Of a stretch of 64,000 bases of DNA, positions 35,829 through 48,544 are shown piece by piece. The stretch's first letter is position 1, and each line of letters starts with the position of its first letter. The stretch spans positions 15,263,863 to 15,327,862 of the forward strand of contig NC_064535.1 in assembly GCF_023856365.1 (NCBI RefSeq), read 5' to 3'. Both the position numbers and the translations under genes were made by a program. The stretch comes from Brienomyrus brachyistius (taxonomy: Eukaryota > Chordata > Actinopteri > Osteoglossiformes > Mormyridae). Under the pieces are notes generated by a model. It saw nothing but the letters and a program-made list of their open reading frames with translations. It did no database searches and was not told where the DNA came from.

Positions 35829-38800
35829 ACAACATCAGTCCAAAGTTGTTAACCCAAGCTAAACAACAGTTTCCTTTTACATGGGGCATTTGTAAAATCA
35901 ATCTAGATTCCGCTAGAGTTATATAAAGCTGACATATAAAAAAACACCTAGTAAACAGGACCGTGCTTTTTTGTAAAGCTTTGCTCCAAGGGCTCTTTGA
36001 GTGCCTTTCTTAGTATTTCAGGGCACCGTGCCGGCTTACCAGTTTCTGGACAAAAAATGTGAAAAGTGAGGATGAATGTGGGTGAAGCTGATTGATTGGC
36101 CTTCAGAGTGGGGCCCCCGGGGCAGGTGGGATTAGACAGGGCAGATGGGGATCTGGCCAAGGTGCTATGAGGTCTTCTAGGTAGGGCGGTGAACTTAGGT
36201 GGTACACTATCTTTCTACATATCTCTTTCAGGTCATCCTTTTGCATTGCACGTCTGCCCTCTCTGTTTCTCTGTCTCACTCCTTCTCTTATTTTCTTCTC
36301 TGTTCTAAACTCTATTTCTAACCCTCAAACTCATTCTTCTTCGTTTCCTGTCTCTCAGCCACTCCCTCTCACACAATTCTATTCACTCCCTTAAAAACCT
36401 CAAAAAGCAATACTGGCAATGTACGGGGCACTTGCCCTAACCCACCATGACGGGCACAGTCATACTACAAGTCTTCCTTGGTGAAAGGCTACACAACCAT
36501 TATCTAATAATTATCCTGCTCCTTTGTTATTCCCGTCCCCGGGAATGGACTGCGGTCAGTTTCTATTGGCAGTTTCTTATTTGCCAGGATGCAGTCCTGT
36601 GTTTCTAAAGAACGTACCATGGAGACAAAGAAACAAGGGAAACAAAGGAACTTCAAAGACTGAGAAGGTGCAGAGAGGCAGCCGCTGGTTCGCACAAATT
36701 AAACAGGCGCTTATCATTAATATCCCCCCTTGTGCTTGACAGTGCCGACGGGCTTTAACAAACGAATCCGCCCTTTCTTTCTATTTTGCGGTTTTGGGGG
36801 GGCTGTCTTTTATTTCGGGGAGCTAAATAATCCTTCGCCTACCTTTCATTTTTTACTTTAGGGAGGAGAACTGGAACAACCACACCTTTTTGGCGGTCGA
36901 GTCTCTCTCCCTTTCCCGCTCTTTCCGCTCTCTTTGACCCCCCCCCCCCCCCCCCCCCCCCGTCTCTCTCGCTCCCTCTAAAATGTTTACCTATCCCCTC
37001 TCCCATCATGCACTACTTGGCTCAGCACAAAAAAAAAAAAAAAACACTACCACCCGCTGGAGTGACCTCCGCCTGGTACGACAGATGCGTTCCCCGTGAT
37101 GTGCTCCCACCGCGGAGCTCGCCATGGTAACCGCCACAGGGCAGCGGAGGAGGTGCCCTAAGATGTGAGCGCGTCTCCTACTCGCCAAGACCCTTAGAAA
37201 GCCGGCCAAAATGAAAGTTTCATTATTTATTTTTTTTTCCGCCACTCAGGACCGTCTCTGAAACATCGGTCTTCCATTGCGGGAAAGACATTTTTTTGCC
37301 TTCTTATACACAGACTATATTTCTTAAGGTGTTTCTCTTTTGTTTTTCATCTTTTAGATTTGCTATTTCTCTATATATACTAAGAGCAGAGTATAATATG
37401 TAATATAATTACTCATTAGCAATCTGTTATTATATATTAAATTAATATGTACGAGCTTAAGACCAGCACATAGTTTAGGAATATTCCAGTTTGTTAATCA
37501 TTTATTGAAATATTTATTTGCCTGACAGTTGTGTTTATGGTGGATTATAGTGCTTGGGGAATGTACACACACCATTAATTAATACAAGCAAGTAAAAACT
37601 TAAACGAGTCCTAATAGGTAAACAGCGACGGCAGCGTTCCTGCCTAGCCGTGGAGTGCGTGTGAAACACGGCCGTAATCGGCTCCTCGCACTTGGAGCTT
37701 CTTCATAAAGCGTAATCTCATGGCAAAACAGCTCGTAATCTGTATGCTTAGTGCCGTTGGAAGCTTAATCCAACAGCAAACATATGAAGCAATGGGGGTT
37801 TTTAATTAAGAGCGAAGCGGACGGCCGGGTGAATGGGGAATGGGGGTGTGGGAGAGGATTTCGGTGCAAGGGGGGCCGTGCTCAGTCAATTCCTCGTGGT
37901 CGCTGAGTGCTCGGGGCGGGGGGGGGGGCATCAAGATCCGCTACCCAGAGGAAAAGAGGAGTGAGAGGAGGACCCGTGAGCCAGAGCATGTGCGAGATGT
38001 GACTGGGGGGGCTTGGGCCGGCGGGGGCTTGTATTTGCCAGGGTGCCTGTTGGCCGCTGTCGTGGGACATCGCTGCTCCCAGTGGCATTCTCCCAGTTCC
38101 TGTTTTGCATGTGACTGTGACCCATTTTGCTGAAACATTGAGGCAAAACACAGTCGTTTAAGGTTTGTGCTTTTTTTCCTTAAGACTGTCACGCTCTGCC
38201 TACTCAGATGACTGATGACATCGGTTCATAGACACCGTGTGTCACTGAGGAAAGCCTGGTGCTGAAACGTTTGGACTGAACCTATGGTGAAGGTTTAATA
38301 AAAAAGATCCCAAGCCATTAATCTGGACCCGATCTTATTTCTTATTTCATTGAATTATTCTGTGGTAGAATTTCAACTAAAATTATATAAGGCAGTTAGT
38401 TAAATGCATTGCTTTTGTCAATAATAAAATAAATCTGTTGCTGTAGCTTTGCTGTGTTGTACCTGTGTTGTTTGATATGTAAGAGAGCAGATTAATAAAT
38501 ATCATTATTAAGTGAGACTTTTCATAAAAGGATTGATAATAACTGCACATTCAAAGAAGAACTTTTGCAGGCTAGTGGGACCTGATTTCCGGGATTTTGG
38601 AACACCCAGAAGCACCCGCAGTTAATGAGCTCTATTAGCTGTATTAACATCAAGGTTCTGGTACTTCCTACTTGGTCCTGTTTGGGTCTCTGTTCAGGAT
38701 ACAGCCTTAATCTCATGCATCCCTTGTGGTTCCTTATTAGGCTTGTTAACTTGCTACCTTGATGCCTTGTTAACTTATTGCCTTGTCAGAGACTTCGACT

Positions 38801-40090
38801 CTAAATTCTGTTAGTTTGTTTGTTAATTTGGTTCCTGCTTTGTGTTGCTCCCTCCGCACCTGGGTCCCCCTCAGTGCACCTTGAGCTGGGGGAGCCCCTG
38901 TCCGTCAGTGCTAAATGCCCTCATTCTCCATCTGGCACGGGCAGAAGACCTGCCTTCCTCAGCAGGCCCGCCTTCCTCAGCAGGCCCTCACCCAGCCCAG
39001 TGAGCCGGTCCGTCTCCTTTTTTCGAAACAAAAAAAAAACTTTTGGGTCAGTGCAAAAACTCCTGATATTTCAGAGATCCAGAAACATACACCAATGGAA
39101 GAATATGACATCAAATTAAGCTAGTCAGAATAATACAAATAAAAAACAGGTGTTGCACCCCTGAAAAAATGGCTGAAGATAAACACTAATGTGCTCAATT
39201 CTCACTACACTGATGCTTTCCTTGCACCATAATTTTCTTCAAATACCCAATTTTCGGTTTTCGTCAGACCAATTTGTCCCCAGATCTGTTGTTTCAGGGC
39301 ACGAGGGAATTCTTAAAATATTTGAGGATATTGATAGTGGGTTTAGTGAGGAGGCAAAGGAAGGTAAGGATGCAGATCTCCCTCCCTGTGTCACACACGC
39401 TACCCCGGTACAGTGTCAGTGTCTCATGCAGCACAGCCGCCTGTGAGCTAATGAAGCGCCCATGGGCAGGTACATTTACTGTACTCACTATGTACTTATT
39501 GCATTACAAATGAGTATTCATTCAGATATGAATATTCGATACTTTCAAAATCTGTTTATTTGGGCTATTTATTACGGTCATAAGCAGCTTCCATGAATCA
39601 GGCCAATATATGCAGTTATTCATGGAGCAAATAATGTACCAATCTACACTAATTCAGAAAAACAAAGGGAAAAAAACTGTACATTAATATAATGCTTTTG
39701 CAACTTACTTCCAAATTCTAGAAAGGCTGGTTAAAAGACTAAACATAATTGTTTAATAATTTTGGTTCAACTGAGGGATGCGTATGAATATTAAAAGTTC
39801 ACCATCAGTATCATCCTTCTCATCTGTCTGCCTGCAGCAGAGTGAATTTTGTCATCTTAATTGAGCTCAGCATGTCATAGCAGTTAATGTGTGAAGGCTT
39901 CATTATTAGCCCAAGCCCTAAAACTGATACCTGATGTCACTATAGCACCCACTTTTCTCCTCGCTTCTGAATTGCCATCAGTGTGTGTGTTTGTGTGTCC
40001 CAGGACTGGCTCTCTGTGACGTTGTATTGCACTGCATTGAGTTTGTCAATCTGATCCTCAGGGACTCATAGACAGTCCATGTTGAACTGG
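35829..40090. other. unannotated non-coding sequence
   Basis: About 4.2 kb with no recognisable gene. Pyrimidine-rich at 36219-36390. A C24 run sits at 36938-36961 and an A-run near 37029-37043. AT-rich unique-looking DNA at 37375-37620 leads into 37590-37830 (CCGTAATCGG, GTAATCTCATGG, TTTTAATTAAGAG), which looks regulatory. Words GGAAAGCCTGGTGCTGAAAC then GTTTGG near 38250 resemble part of a dispersed repeat I cannot name. A two-copy CTTCCTCAGCAGGCC duplication lies at 38953-38985. Confidence 0.4.
36938..36961 (+). repeat. C24 homopolymer
   Basis: Twenty-four consecutive C, the longest single-base run in the window, directly after CT-rich sequence. Confidence 0.97.
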
Positions 40091-40262
40091 GAGGGAGCAA
40101 AAATTTGAACTGTCTTGCAGGGAACTTGGAGGGAGCAAAAATGTGGACTGTCTGGCAGGGAGCTTGGAGGGAGCAAAAATGTGGACTGTCTGGCAGGGAG
40201 CTTGGAGGGAGCGAAAATGCGGACTGTCTGGTAGGGAGCTTGGAGGGAGCAAAAATGTGGGT
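40091..40262 (+). repeat. 38-bp minisatellite, about 4.5 copies
   Basis: The box GAGGGAGCAAAAATGTGGAC recurs at 40091, 40129, 40167, 40205 and 40243, an exact 38-base spacing. Each is separated by TGTCTGGCAGGGAGCTTG-like sequence. It is followed by GTTCCGAGGACCGGATTGG and AAACACTG, which looks like the end of a dispersed repeat hosting the array. Frames on both strands here are shadows. Confidence 0.92.
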
Positions 40263-43200
40263 TCCGAGGACCGGATTGGAAAACACTGCTGTACTGTATA
40301 AACAATTATTGCATAGAAAAAGCATGTATATTTACTCATCATTTGGCCAAAAACCTTACAGTAAAATTGATGGTCCTTGACCGCTTGGTTGCTCGTGACA
40401 ATGAGCAGCTTGTGTAGGCCTCATATGAATTAGCTAAGATTTGTTGGAGGCCACCAGTGTGTATGTCATAAAACACAGTCTTTGGCCATAGCGTGAACAA
40501 ACCCTCCCTCACTGTTTTGCAGAGTTTGTCAGGATGTTTCAATACAATGTATGAGAGGGAGGAGACACTTTGGCTGTCCTCAGGTCAGTTAATGTCACAA
40601 CTTTGCGGAGGCTTGTAATGATGCAACAGGACCTTGAAATGTCAACGGCAAGGCATATTGTAGAGAGACACAGATACAAAAAAACACACACATGCCCACT
40701 CTCAGTCAGAGAATCACAAAGTTATCGGAGTTCTTTATAAATGCATCTTTATTTGAAACATATTATGTGATACTCTGGGAAAAAAACGCCAAGACACCTA
40801 CACTAATACATAAAAATGTAGCTCATACAGCTCTTTCGGCTTCAGAAAGATTTGGATTTTTGGATTCTCTTGAGAGCATCTGTTCAATCTCTCGTTGTGT
40901 TTACCTGCAAACCATCACATTACCTCCCATTAAGGATAACACAGAGGCACAAAGGGGTGGCCATCTTCTTAAACAACTTTCATTATTGTTGTAAGATGTC
41001 CACGTCTGTGAGAATTCCTCAGTTGCCGAATAATGTTGTCCTTAATACCCAGAAATCACCGCTTACACGCTTTAATATCAGCCAAGTAAACACTCAGGTG
41101 TCGCCATGGAAACACCTGATGTCATAGACTCCTTAATACTTCATTGAGTCTACTGTTCAGAAACCTGCAGAGTAAGAACGTACATTGTGTGTGTTATCGA
41201 AGGTATTAAGTGGAGTCCACTTTAGAGAGGATTTTCATGGGCTGTTTAATTATTTGCTGATTTCAAAGAGTAATATACAAAGCTGAACAAACAGCTAATT
41301 TCTGTAGCACTGAAGATCATTGTGAGCCACCACGAAGAATATGGTTTGGTAAGAAAAGAAATCATTAAAAAGTTATTAGATAACCGGTATCTAATTAATC
41401 ATTTTTAACTAAACCCATGACAAACATGCTACTTGGCTAAGAACAACCAGAATCAACCATCGGAAAACATGTTCCACCTAGGCACAGTAAACCAGAGGGT
41501 ACAATCCGATAAAAGATGACATCATCAGTTACCAGATGGTTTGGAAAAGCAACAGAAGTTATGGATCATAGGGAGTAAGATAACATGAAAAAATGATAAG
41601 CTCGCCCCCACCATGGCTCCTTTCCTTTTGTCCTCCCCGCCTCTCCGCCTCTGCTTTAACACCCTCATTCCCTTCCCCCCTCCCCCATTCTCGGGAGACG
41701 TGTGCAGCGCGAGCGGAGGGCCATCAGGTGACCCACACTCCTGCTTCCCAATTGGTCGGCGCTGACTGAAGCTCCATCTCCCAGCGCCCCAGGCTGGCTA
41801 GCTGTTGAGAACATCGCATTCACCGAGAACACAGCCAGACTAAACCAAAACTCTTTTCTCTTTCTTGCTGTGGGCCATGTGTCATTGTCGCTCACATAAA
41901 GCAGTTTAACTTTTTTTTTTCTCTTATACTGATGGTTAAAAACTTTATTCATCCAACTGGTTTACAACTGATTAAAATCTGTATCGAATAATAGGCCTTA
42001 AAATATTATATATTTATATCTGAACACAGCATGTGCATATATGTGTGTTTATCAATTAGACAGCTTGACATCTGATAGAATGGAAAGTAATTACTCATCC
42101 AAGCATGTCTGACTCATACATATTTTGATTTTCAATCTTTTATTAGGACAATGAGAAATGGGAAATGAAGATAAAGGCAGATTGACAGGCCCGTAGTCCA
42201 GCTAAATGCTAATCTGCAGCATGACATTTAACTACTCTGCAATAATGCCCCCTCGGTTAATGCGGCTATACACCGAGCTGACAAGGCAGCGGCGTACCCT
42301 TAGCAAAGGTCCCCTGGCTGGAAGGGCAGCCGGGGTGAGTGACTGGGGGTGGTAGCTAGCAAAGCAGCTCCGCCCATGATTGGCTCGTGTGCTTTGAGGT
42401 GGGCGAGGATGTAAAAGAGGTGGGACTGACTGCCAGACAGTCATTGTGGGGCGGTTTGTGAGCATGGAAGTTGAGGTGAAGGTTGGTTGTCTTTACTGAC
42501 AGCTGTCTGAGGTAGAGGATCTGATTTTCTACAGGAAGTAGAGCAAGTTTGTACTGTAGATGCCAATCATAGAAATTCCAGAGAAACTCACTACCAAACT
42601 GAAGAATCGTCTTCACTTTGCTCTACATTTGGAATGTTAAGTCGCCTGTAATAGATTTAATTACTGCTTCGTTGAAGAGGGCACAGTAAGAAGCTAAGGA
42701 TGTAACCTTCCTGATTGACTCTGATGCACATGGAGCCCCAAGGAGCTCTGGAAGAAACATGCTGGTCTCCGCCCACTTGAAAGAGGAATCCTTTCAATGG
42801 CTAGTAGCAGATGAATATCTTGAAGCACAGTCTAACAGACGTACCCTCGATAGCCCTGCTGTTAATGGTGAGCTAAGCGAGAGGCAGAGAGACGGAGAGC
42901 ACTTTGTAATTCCATTACTGTCTCCTCATTGAACTCATCCGAGCGATCTGGGTTGAAATGGCTTCAAATTGCGCTAAATTATTTGTTGATTTCTCACTCT
43001 CTGTCTCTGAGATTGGTCTTCTGAGGCGGCAAATCAAATTTTACTTTTGCCGAGGGCCCTCCTTGAGACGGGGGTTGATCAGTCTCCATCACTGAGCCCA
43101 TAAGTCAACCCCCACACCAGTGTCATGAGGACAATCTGGGCTGCGGAACTGAGGCTCAGTTGGGACCAGTGGATGGCTTGTTTAAGTTTATTAGGACCTA

Positions 43201-46200
43201 TAATAAGTTTATTCATCCCATGAACTTTTTTCCCAAAGTCAAGCTTAGTTTATCATGCAATATTTTGTCTTTAACTTTCTTTTTTTCTCCTGCGTTGTTA
43301 CAATATGACTATGTAGGGGTGTTTGTCAAAAATACCTTAAAAAGTCTGATACCCAATTAACTTCTTGTCCGTGAAACTTGTCCTGTTTTTGCCTTCCTGT
43401 CCCCCCCCCCCAACCAAAATCCCCTCCCATGTTTCATAGCTCATAAAGCTGAAGTGTCTGGGAGTATAAAGGTGGGGCCTGAGGCGACTGTGACCACTCT
43501 GTGACCCTCCTCTTGCTGTATATGAATCATTTCATCAACTTTCCAGCCCCCCACCCATCTCGTTAGATATCTATTGCAGATCTATCTCCAAATCCACATG
43601 GCCGCAAGGTGGTGGGGGAAGGCATGTGGCAGAAGCCCCCCCATGAGGGGTCGGTCAGAAGAGGGTGCCTAGAAACATGTCTGCTCTCAGTGCAGCACCC
43701 TGAGCCCACTCAGGTTCTCCAGGTTGGGTAGAAGATTCACTCTTGTCTCCAAGATGTGAGCTTCATCCTCATGCTGAAACTTTCTGAAAACATGGAGGAT
43801 ATAAAAATATTTCATCCAAAAACCTCTTTTAAAAATGAAACCGAAATGAAACTGACCAAATGCCTATGATAGTTTTGTAACTAATAGGAGTGGAGGGGGG
43901 GAAGTCCTGCTTTGAATGGTAGTTCAGCAGCAAGTAATGTAATGGCGGTTTTCCATTGACATATAGGAACCGAGTCGTATAGCAAACAGAAACCAGTTAC
44001 AGTGCAGTTCCAGCTCGTTTCTCTTTTCCAGTCAGAAGGTTCGGCTCGGTAAAGGTGTTGATGGGTTCGGAGAGCGATGGTGACGTATAACCATACAGAT
44101 ACCGTACTGTTCACTTGGTGTACATCATGATTTTCTATGTGCAAATTTCCACTAGCACATCTATGAGAATCGCCAGCATCAAACTAGCACTTCTGTAAAT
44201 TGCCATTACCCATTCATTCTTTTCTGCTGTTCTACAGTACCTTTTCAAGTAGCGGTTGGGAATTTTCAAGTTCCGAGTTATCGGGAATGCATCAATACAT
44301 CCTATGTGCGATACTGTTAATAATGAATAATGTATAGAATATGCTGTTGCCCCCTTCAGATAATCCATGCATATTGATGCAGATCACTGACATCCTCCTG
44401 TATTTCAAACAATCAGATGTTGGTGACACAACCAGCTCGGTCAGGTCACGCTGTGGCCCTGCTAGTAAACAAGGCCAGGCCAGTGCAGGTATGGCTCAAA
44501 TCAATGGAAAACGGCTTGGGTATGGCTTGTTTCTTGGTGGCAACGGCCATAACAGAGTGGAGAGAACATCAGCACCCAGCCTGGGAAGTATAGTGCCCAA
44601 AAGATCAAGGATCATTACAGCTAAGTAATGAATCTTTGTTATTAATGCAATAACATGATGACCTGTTGATGTCTTGACCCTAAACATACACAGTGCTCTC
44701 TTTCCCTTTATCAAGTGCCACCTTTATATATATATATATATATATATATTTAGCATAATTTCTATTTCTTCCTGAATCTTTGTGACATGATATCCAACTC
44801 AAAAAAATGGATATTCTGAATGGTTCAGTAATGCAAAAATAAGCATACACACAAGTGAATACAATCGAGGTTGAAATAAGTGTTACCATTTCTGTATATG
44901 TATATGTTTGGTTATATTAAAGCTATGAAGATGAAATAAAGAGTTTTCTATTGAAGTGTGACTAATTTAGCAGTAAACTCACGCTACAGGGGGTGTTCAG
45001 ATATGAATACTCTTGACACCTTTGACATCAAAGCACCAAAAGGTGAAATCTGAATGTATGTGTCGTGGTATGCAGGCCCCTGCCTGTGGGGGTCTGTCCT
45101 TTTGCTTGTCCACGGGGAGAAGATGTTAAGCTTGGAGCCGGCACTGAAATTTTTGTGACTTTGAGGACAGTGGGGAGCCACGTGACACTGCAGAGTCACT
45201 GCTTAAATTGAAAAGATGCTTAACGGGTGTGGCAGAAACACAGGGAGTGGAAGAAGGGTGACACAGGAAGTGATTCTACGGTATGGAATTCTATGGCGTA
45301 TCAAAGTAAGCCTTTTTAATTTCCTGACTTCACCCAATGTGTGACGCATGTATGTTTCTCAGAATGAGTCCATTGGATAAATAACATTTATAAATTACTG
45401 GTAATGAGAGAAAACGGCAAATTAGCCAAATGGAATTTAGCATCAGCTGAGTCGGGCCTCTCCTTTGGTAGTGTGCAGAGGAAGCTTTGACTGTACGGAA
45501 AATCAGGTTCATGCTGATAATCCATGAACATGATATCCAATCAATCAGCATAAGAGGCTACCTGCTACTAGGGCAGCCCATCGTGTCTCGTCAAAGTGCT
45601 GCATTAAGTCTGCTTTTTTCTAGTATCTCTTTAAGCTGATTTACTTGAAGTGGTTTCCCTTCCTTCTAATGAGACGTACTGTACAGGGAAATAAAGAATT
45701 GCCCTTAATTTATTTTAGCCACACGACACAAATTGATCCACCATGCTAACGATGGGGAAGCTTAAACACTGATCAGTGCCCCAGATTAGCTGACACTCTA
45801 AACCAATGTTTGCTGGTCCATTGTTCTATGTTCCTTCAACCCCTTTAAGAACCCATACCAAGTAACGAAGCAGGGCGGTTAGAGACCCTACCATCATCCC
45901 CTGACCACCTCTTTGGTGCACCTGCCCCTGGCCTATATGCTGGTCCATATATGCTGCTAAAGTCCATCCTCCTTGACCATATATGGACACCTTGCATGCG
46001 ATTGGTCAGTGCTGTCAGAGATGATGGAGGGTTATTGTTGAATATTAATTCTTCCCCTCTGCTAATGGCAAAAGGGCACCATTTAGTCATAGTTTTGACT
46101 GGATTATGGGGTTCTAACTTTTATTATGATGGATCATGTTTCTATTTAAAGCGCTTAAATTTTGTTGCGGATGAAGTACTGAAAAACATTGAGGGGAAGT

Positions 46201-46249
46201 TTGGCACGTTACGATATTCCTGCATCTAATAAGCAAATTATTTAAGCAA
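40263..46249. other. unannotated non-coding sequence
   Basis: Nearly 6 kb with no gene I can support. It includes a C11 run at 43401-43411 and the (TA)n run at 44725-44749. Non-repetitive blocks such as 42890-43075 (TTTGTAATTCCATTACTG, CTAAATTATTTGTTG, CAAATCAAATTTTAC) look like candidate regulatory DNA. Confidence 0.4.
44725..44749 (+). repeat. (TA)n microsatellite
   Basis: About 12 TA dinucleotides in tandem. Confidence 0.95.
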
Positions 46250-46400
46250 GACAAAAAAAAAAATATGCCATGGCAATTAGTAATAAATTATAATCTTTTG
46301 ATAAATTATCTTGTGTTGACAGCCAGGGGGAATTGTGCAATCAAACATTAATTATTCATTTGATAATTAAGCTTGGAGGTGTCAGTGTGGTGTGCAGACA
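46250..46400. promoter_or_regulatory. homeodomain-site-rich, enhancer-like segment
   Basis: AATTAGTAATAAATTATAAT, TTGATAAATTATC, CATTAATTATTCATTTG and GATAATTAAGC are packed in 120 bases of non-repetitive sequence. The regulatory role is inferred from composition only. Confidence 0.25.
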
Positions 46401-46989
46401 TTGGGGAGGCTGGCAGCAGGAGCCAGGGCATGCGGTGTGCCGCCGGTGGCATGGAGGGTAACCGTGCCCCACTGGTGTCACCATAACCACCAGTTACTCT
46501 CCAAAGGGTTCTTTAAAAAAACATGGTAATTATTGTTTTTAATGGGCAGTTAAACTCACTAATATCGGCAGACAATGGTAAATAGATACATTGCTGTCAC
46601 CAGACAAATCAGAACCATAAATCAAATGACCAAATAAAATGCATTTATCTTTAATAAAAAAACTGAGAGACTGATGTTTTGAATGAGATCATCAGCTGGG
46701 AAACTAAATAATAATAATTAAGGATGACAAAAAAATGATAATGAAACAAAAAACCCATTAGCAAACTCCTTCATGAGCAATTACTTATTAAAATCTGAAC
46801 GAAGTGTGATTTTCAGCCTGGGACAGGACAAAAGCAAATCCTTTTTAAAAAGTAGCAGAAACTGATTGACATTTTGGCCTGCAGACGGGCTTGTCTTCAG
46901 ACGGAGAGGTAGGGGGCATAACAGCGAACCGGCTAGGCACATCCAGCAGTGCTGAAAGCTCGTATCTTGTGGATGATGACGCTAGTTAA
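46401..46989. other. unannotated non-coding sequence
   Basis: No gene or repeat recognised. AT-rich at 46590-46800. Confidence 0.4.
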
Positions 46990-47665
46990 TGGTGCGTTCA
47001 ATTATCTCTCGGAACTTGGAAATTCCGAGGTGAGTGACATCACATCCGACAATCTCCCATTCCGGCTACCACATCTCGGAACAAACATGGCTGCCTCCAT
47101 GAACACGCTGTCGTGTGTTGTTGCTTTATATCTTATAAGATTTGGAGTGAGATTCTTTTTCCCGAGAGACGTACAAACAAGAAACACAAAGTAGTAAAAC
47201 CACATTAAAAGATTAAAAAAAGTACATTCATAGTGATATTCTTTTTTTAGACAAACTACAAACAAACAAAATACACTAACAAGTTTGTTAAAAATCAAAT
47301 ATTGCATGCTAGGATACTGTTTACGGTCATGATATGGTATTGTCTAAATCGAACACGTGCAATTGCATTTATAACTATTAATACATTTAACAAAATAAAC
47401 ATTGTTGACAAATGACGTCATAGTGGAAACTCGGACAAGAAAATTCTCAACGTCATAAAAGAGGTGTGTTTCCGACGGGAAGTGACGTTTTTCGTGACGT
47501 TTTCATCCGAGTTCCGACTTGGAGAGAAATAATCGAACGCAGGACGGCAACAAAATTCTGTCCGACCTCAGTGTCATAAAAGAGGTGTGTTTCTGATGGG
47601 AAGTGACGTTTTTCGTGACGTTTTCATGGGAGTTCTATCTCGGGAATAGATAATCGAATGCAGGA
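46990..47665. mobile_element. 676-bp element with inverted ends and TAA flanks (PIF/Harbinger-like, tentative)
   Basis: The left end reads TGGTGCGTTCAATTATCTCT and the right end, on the minus strand, TCCTGCATTCGATTATCTAT. TAA occurs directly outside both ends (46987-46989 and 47666-47668), as expected for a three-base TWA target duplication. The right part is duplicated in tandem: GTCATAAAAGAGGTGTGTTT...GACGTTTTTCGTGACGTTTT occurs at about 47452 and again at about 47572. No transposase is present. Assignment to PIF/Harbinger rests only on the TAA flank. Confidence 0.55.
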
Positions 47666-47833
47666 TAACTCCTCCAATGAATATTGTTTTCCTTTACATT
47701 CTTGAAAACAGCAGACTGTTTCTCATGCAGAGAATGGTAATTAACAAGAGTATAATAACGGCACAATCCTGCAAGACGGCCCTGCCAGTCGCTGTAAAAG
47801 TATATGGCTGTTTACGATCTCCCAGACCCTCGT

Positions 47834-47849
47834 GGGGGGGGGGGGGGGG
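47834..47849 (+). repeat. G16 homopolymer
   Basis: Sixteen consecutive G. Confidence 0.97.
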
Positions 47850-48278
47850 TGCATATTAGTGAGAGAGGGAAATAGGTGATATCCCATCATGCATCATAAC
47901 CACACACTGAGCACAGTGCCGTTGTCAGAGTAAGAAATGTGAACTCCCACACCTAAAACCTAATTATGTTTAATGTCATCATTTCGGGCCCAAGGGGATA
48001 AAATGCTTCCTTTTCCCTCCATCGCCACTGTTATAGATCACACTGTGAGAGTCTCTCACCCCGGACCCAAAGCGGGCCTGTTAGCGCCACACATGGGCTG
48101 GTGGTGGCACTGTGTGGGAGAAAAACAGATTCTCCTCAGGTGGCTCCTTGCAAACTCCCCGCCGCTCTGTACGTCTAAATTATCCCTAATGATATTTATT
48201 GAAAGTGAAACCACTCTTTTCATAGATAGGTCCTATGGTTTTTTATGGCGCTGTTACATTTTGTAAAAACAGGATGCT

Positions 48279-48296
48279 GCTGCCACCTTCTGGTCA
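48279..48296 (-). promoter_or_regulatory. CTCF-like motif
   Basis: The minus strand reads TGACCAGAAGGTGGCAGC, which fits the vertebrate CTCF core pattern CCA-(C/G)-NAG-(A/G)-NGGC(A/G)GC. It lies about 250 bases before the 43-bp array. Motif match only. Confidence 0.4.
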
Positions 48297-48544
48297 CAGG
48301 GGCACATGAATGTAAAGCCACCCGGATGTCACCAGTTCACCGTAAGAAACAGGTCACGAGCGTTGATGGCACACACACGAAAGGAGGATTTCATGTCCAT
48401 CTAACATAGTGAATATGTGAAATTTTTGCTTGACTCTCCCTGTAGTGCTTGAGCTCTTTACATGGCCTCGGTTTAAGGTAGCTGTATCGTTTTGTGTGAA
48501 TGGAAAGAAAACAGCCACCATCCAGCACAGTGACTGGCATTTCG

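Larger units (their letters stand above)
47669..48544. other. unannotated non-coding sequence
   Basis: No gene seen. It contains the G16 run at 47834-47849 and a CTCF-like word at 48279-48296. A stretch near 47990-48180 is non-repetitive. Confidence 0.4.

Noticed and set aside
35643..35852. 69-codon plus frame with Cys/Thr/Val repeats
   Set aside because: It is translated from the last units of the 40-bp minisatellite.
38230..38330. Coding or retroelement identity for GGTGCTGAAACGTTTGG region
   Set aside because: The wording is reminiscent of fish retroelement 3' regions but I could not place it in a family or find a second copy.
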